Origin: Carettochelys insculpta
Taxonomy: Eukaryota; Chordata; Testudines; Carettochelyidae
Reading direction: 5' to 3'
DNA: 64,000 nucleotides
NCBI RefSeq assembly: GCF_033958435.1
Contig: NC_134138.1
Coordinates: 77,858,298 to 77,922,297 of the forward strand
Each line of letters starts with the position of its first letter. The first letter of the stretch is position 1. Both the position numbers and the translations under genes were made by a program. This document shows, piece by piece, positions 59,566 to 64,000 of this stretch. The notes below the pieces were generated by a model that saw only the letters and a program-made list of their open reading frames with translations, was not told the DNA's origin and did not search any database.

Positions 59566-59827
59566 TGGGCCAATGCCTGGGCCATCCATGTGCCCTCCCC
59601 ATGTATATAGTTATCCCCCCATATATATAATTATCTCCCCATGTTTATAGTTTTCTCCCCTCATGTACATAGTTGAGATCATTGTTTTTTCCAAAATCAT
59701 ACTCAACATACTTCAAATAGTTAACAATATATACACAGTTTTGTTGTTTCCAACCCCTGTGTCATGTGTGCTTGTTGTGGGGGGCAGTGTGCAGGAGGGA
59801 CCCACTGGGGGGTGGCCAGGGCAGCAC

Positions 59828-61233
59828 TCACCAGGCCCCTTGATCCAAGTATTCCCACAGGGCCTCCTGGACCCAGACCTCCTCCTGATGGGCCTGGCAG
59901 CTAGGGACAGTGGCTGGCTGGGGGTAGCCCATACTGGCGTCAGCTGCCCACCCCTGCATGAAGGCCTACCCCTTGCTTTCCACCAGGTTGTGGAGCATGC
60001 AGCAGGCACCCACAACCTGGGGGATGTTCAGAATGCCCACATCCAGCTGGGTGAGGAGGCATTGCTTCCGGCCCTTTAGGCACCCAAAGGTCTGCTCGAC
60101 CACCTGCCAAGTGTGGGTCAGCTGGACGTTGTAGTGCTCCTGGCTGGCATTGAGGTGGCCTGTGTAGGGGTTCATGAGTCAGGGCTGGAGCAGGTAGGCT
60201 CCATCTGCTACCAGGCAGAGAGCCACAGTGGTGTTCCCCAGCAGGATCTCCCTCTGGGGGATGTAGGTCCCCACCTTCAGGCAGCAGCATAGGCCTGAGT
60301 TCCAGAACATACAGGCATCCTGGGTGCTGCTGGGCCAGCCCACATAAACATCCTGGAACCAGCCCCAGCTATCCATCATGGCCTGTAGGACCACTGAGTG
60401 GTAGCCCTTCTGGTTTACATATTGTCTTCCGCTGCTGCCCGGGGCATGCATAGAAATGCATAGAAATGCATAGAAATATGGATCCCATTGAGTGCCCAGA
60501 AGCAATTTGGGAACCCCTTTGCAGTGAAGCCCGCAATGGCCACGTCCAGGTCCCCAACTTGGATGATCCTCTGGAACGGCAGAGTGTTGAGCGTGCACAC
60601 CACCTGCAGGTAGGCGACATGGGTACCTGTGAGAGTGTACAGGGTGCACCCACCCCCCTATCCCGGGCCCCCTCACCAGGCCCTCTCTTCAGGCCCTCCT
60701 CCCCAGGCCTCCCTCCCTCGCTCCCTACCCTCAGTAGGTGAGTGCCCAGACCTCCTTACCTCCATCGTGATGGCCCCAACTGTGGCCTTGCCCACACCAA
60801 ATTGGTGGCCCATGGAGTGGTAGCTATCTGGAGTGGCCAACTTCCAGACAGCAATTGTGACACTCTTCTCAATGGAGAGGGTGCACCACATCTGGGTGTC
60901 CTGGTGCCACAAGGTGGGAGTCAGCCACTGGCAGAGCTCCATAAAGGTCTGCTGCCACTTGTGGAAATTCCACAGCCACAGGTCATCCTCCCACTCCCCC
61001 ATGACCAGGTGCTCCAACCACTCAGAGCTGGTGGGTTAGCTCCATATCTGGTGGAGCACCCAGTGGTGGTGGGAGGACAGGAGGGCCCCATAGTCTGGGG
61101 CATCCTCTTCTGCACCCAGGGAGGGCTCCCCTGCCAGGAGCTGCTGGGTGGCCACCTATACAGCATCTAGCAAGGTGCCTGCTCTGCTGGTGAGGGCTTG
61201 AAGAGCTGCCAGCTGCTGCTGCTGAGCATCCAT
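59828..61233 (-). pseudogene. HARBI1-like DDE nuclease of E5, first catalytic Asp changed
   Basis: Exon 1 (61233 to 60760, donor GTAAGG) begins MDAQQQQL and includes GEWEDDLWLWNFHKWQQTFMELC and VGKATVGAITMEV. Exon 2 (60603 to 59828) reads ALNGIHI where the family has ALDGTHI, so the first DDE residue is N. The second D (STQDACMF) and the E (QVVEQTFGCLK) remain. A triple 10-base repeat (TGCATAGAAA) interrupts the gene just after the first motif, and TGA replaces the Trp codon of PWLMNPYTGH. Inactive. Confidence 0.8.
60450..60482. repeat. Triple 10-bp tandem repeat inside the E5 nuclease
   Basis: TGCATAGAAA occurs three times in a row in what should be coding sequence after the first catalytic motif. 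Confidence 0.85.
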
Positions 61234-61604
61234 GTCTGTGGGCACTGGGTCTGTGAGGCTAGTAGCACCATCGCAGGACTCGTGCTGCGCAGGCCAAGTG
61301 TGTTTGGGAGGGGCCTTTAACGGAGAGGCTTGCTGTTGCCCCGGAAGGTCTAGTCAACTTTATGACCTCATCCACACGCTTTCCTGGCCCCTTATTTGGA
61401 AAGGGGCTGCGTATGTTTGTAGACACTCCCTTTCCACGTCCAGGGTGGCCCTTTCCAAAGTACCACTTCGCTACTTCCATGTTGCACATCGATGGCACCA
61501 GCCCCGTGGGTGTGTACACACAACTCATTAAAGTAGCATACTTCGATATCACTACTTCAAAATACTCTACTTCCAAGTAGTGTTCTAGTGTAGATATAGC
61601 CCTT

Positions 61605-63455
61605 GTCTTAAAGGTATTTGTTGATAAGGTATCCATATCAGTTTTAATACTGTTATTGTTAGTTACTCATTCATATTTTGGAAGGGTCCTAAGGATCCAT
61701 TCACTGGAGCTCATTGTGTGAGGTGATTTACAAACAATTTAAATAAGAACATGTTTATAAAGATATTTAGATACTTCTTCCTTCAGCATTGCACACGACA
61801 CTGATTTAAGTGACTCAGTCTAATTTTCAAAAAGTCGATAGGCCCTGAGGAGTCAAAATCCCATTGGAAATGAGGCTCTAGATGCCTACATCTCTTTTTA
61901 AAATGAGACTTAGGCATCTCTGCAACACTGACCACAACAATGCCAAAATACTTTTCTGAATTTCTGGTCAACTCAAAATGTCAGTTTTAATTTTTCATCC
62001 TGATTTGTGAAAAGAACACATTTGAATTTCCTATAAAATGGAAATGTTAATTTCTGGTCAACTTTGTCACACACATTTGGTAGGTATGGGTGTCCATGCA
62101 CATATATTATATATAGTACACATTAGCTATGCTCAGCTGTCTCTCCACATATCCATTATTAGTAGGCTAATTTCTTGTAGGTGTCATGGAACAGATATGG
62201 GTACTGAAGAAGGATATGAAGAAGGAAAAGGCTTTGCAGATTATTTTAGGACAGGAGAAGTGGTGGAAAGAAGGCATAAAGACCCTTGTGGAAGAAATGG
62301 GCACTTGAAGAATCAAATAAATGGACAAACAAAGGGAGTGGGGAAGCAACAGAAACTGAAGAGGTGAGCAGAAAAGTAATGAACTTTAATAAGTCTGTGC
62401 TATGTATGTTTGTACATACACCTGCATCATCACTGATCAAGATTTGGCAAGCCAAAATCTTGCCAACCATGTGTCCAACCATTGCTATAAGATTCGAATG
62501 AAAATACATAGCTTAACTTGAGGCAGAAGTTTGGGTCCATGTTTTAAGTTTAGTCAACAGTTGTGCTGATGAGACATGAGAGAGAATAGAATCCTGCTAA
62601 TTCTCCCAGAACCATGCTGAATTTATATCATTTAGAAGAGGAAAAGGGATAAATATGTATTTGTAGCTAAAAGTAAAGAGATGTGACTGATTTTTGCACA
62701 AGAAGCTAATCTATGGGATAAGTCGGTATTGTTTTTACTCTTTCACTTTTCAAAAAAGAACCAAATTGCTGAAGGATCAATCTCTCTTCATACTAATATG
62801 TAAATATTACTTAGTATATTATTAGAGCTCTGTACTTCACCTTCATGATTCAATCAATTTTCATTCTTCCAGAATTTATTCTTTCAGGAATTTGCTTAGG
62901 TATAACAAGAAAGAATGAAATATATTGTCTGTTGCAACATATGTAGGTTGTAGACTTTTATTTAAAGTTAATTATTTTGTGATCTTCTTTTATTTACTAT
63001 AAAAAGAAGAGGAAAACGTACCCATGCTGACATCAGAAAGACCTTGGTAGGTTAGGTTTGTGTGTTTTGAGAGATTAACAGAGTGTACTTGACCTTAAAG
63101 AGAAGAACATGTGAGGAGAGGGAAGGAATATTTTGTAGTTTAGATTGTAATAATTTTCAGTGACTCAGGACTGCACTGATTGTCTTCATTACCTCCCCTC
63201 AGTATTCAGAAGTACTTGTCTATTGACACTGAAGTGAAAGCAAAGAAACATTTGTCTATTGAAACTGAAGTGGAAACAAAGACGTACAACACAAACATGC
63301 CTTTGTTACTTCTGCTGGGAAGAAAAAAAATAATTATTTAATTACTATTACTATTAATTAGATATGTACAGCCATGTATGTACGAATACAATATATCAAT
63401 ATTAATGGAATATTTATTTGTCATTATTTTGTAATTTTCCAGGAACGTGTTAATA
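61605..63455. other. No recognised feature
   Basis: AT-rich DNA without supported genes or repeats. Confidence 0.45.
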
Positions 63456-63459
63456 CTTA

Positions 63460-64000
63460 GGATACGTCTACACTACAGAGATCTTTTGAAAGAAGCTCTT
63501 CTGGAAGATCTGTCCCAAAAGAACTTTTTTCTAAAGCATGGCCGTTTCTACAATAAACGGCCCAGAAATGCTAATGAAGCGTGGATGTAAATGTCCGGTG
63601 CCTCATTAGCATAAGGTCACATGATTTAGAGTCCAGAAGAAGCTTTTCCAGACCCCAACACAGTGTGCAGAGGCACGGCCCCTGGGGGATTTCCTGGAAA
63701 TAAATCCTTCTTTGGGAAGCCCCTTTGGAGAAAGTGGCATGTGTAGAAATGGCCAATATGCCCCCACACAAATAAGCGGATAAAAAGCATGACCTGCTCT
63801 TTCAAAAAAGAGTGTCCACACAGCCCCTGCTCTTTTGAAAGAACAGACCCAGGATTAAAACATCAGGCACCATGAGGGCCTGTGGAGCATCTACAGAGGT
63901 TTTCTTTCGAAAGAAGATTTCGAAACAGGGTGCTGTTCCTGAAATGGGAAAGGAAGGGTGATTTTGAAAGGAGAACCACATTCTTTTGATTTACTTTCAA
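63460..64000. mobile_element. Harbinger-type element, left part (continues beyond window)
   Basis: The left end GGATACGTCTACACTACAGA is preceded by TTA, a typical target. The following sequence is rich in TTTCGAAAGAA-like palindromes, as in E4, and includes internal inverted blocks (CTAATGAAGCGTGG and GCCTCATTAGC). No coding region is seen in the visible 541 bases, so it is either a MITE or the start of a larger copy. Confidence 0.7.

Larger units (their letters stand above)
57626..61601 (+). mobile_element. PIF/Harbinger transposon E5, both ends present, TSD CTT
   Basis: A 3,976-bp element from GGCCACGTCTACACTAGC to CTAGTGTAGATATAGCC with CTT on both sides. The Myb-like gene is on the plus strand at the left and the nuclease on the minus strand at the right. 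Both are more damaged than in E1-E3, and the sequence is more diverged, so this copy is probably older. Confidence 0.9.

Noticed and set aside
1..64000. CRISPR arrays, operons or bacterial genes
   Set aside because: None are present; introns, polyadenylation signals, LINEs and vertebrate DNA transposons show eukaryotic DNA.

Overview
The window reads as repeat-dense vertebrate nuclear DNA, most likely from a reptile and probably a turtle. The reasons are CR1 LINEs with a TTCTTATG-type tail, Penelope-like fragments with a GIY-YIG nuclease, hAT and Tigger-like non-autonomous elements of sauropsid type, and many PIF/Harbinger elements whose ends are rich in TTCGAA palindromes. I found no host gene that I can support, so this is intergenic or deep intronic sequence. 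The species call is inference.

The main theme is a cluster of six two-gene PIF/Harbinger transposons: E1 (1-2545), B (2546-4572, split by E1), E2 (10006-13722), E3 (37368-40723), E4 (43456-47436) and E5 (57626-61601). Each codes for a DDE nuclease of the HARBI1 type and a Myb/SANT-like (trihelix) DNA-binding protein. The two genes always point at each other, tail to tail, and each has one intron. E2, E4 and E5 all have a 3-bp CTT target duplication. Most genes carry stops or frameshifts. The best preserved is the E1 Myb-like gene, open for 401 codons with an apparently damaged splice acceptor. Five or six short non-autonomous relatives with the same ends (6171, 6800, 24898, 29012, 34424, 63460) lie between them.

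Other elements: a 5'-truncated LINE with an 11-bp duplication (15605-16813) and two decayed LINE pieces (24120, 41703); a nearly complete CR1 (48641-52480) with an SGNH-hydrolase ORF1, endonuclease and reverse transcriptase, plus an old CR1 tail (17565); Penelope-derived pieces (15126, 19325, 22178, 33986), two of them with clear target duplications; hAT-type elements (4600, 20427, 54008); Tigger-like elements (18238, 23933); a ruined Ty3/gypsy pol region (55590-57075); and two possible LTR-like stretches (8620, 26980). The remaining AT-rich sequence shows microsatellites but no convincing genes.

The most interesting observations are a UUUAAAC-type slippery heptamer in the zero frame directly before the CR1 ORF1 stop, with ORF2 lying exactly in the -1 frame; the repeated CTT target duplications of the Harbinger elements; the nested insertion of E1 in the nuclease gene of a relative; and a 538-bp palindrome at 28937-29474 in which the inverted symmetry runs on beyond the element ends.
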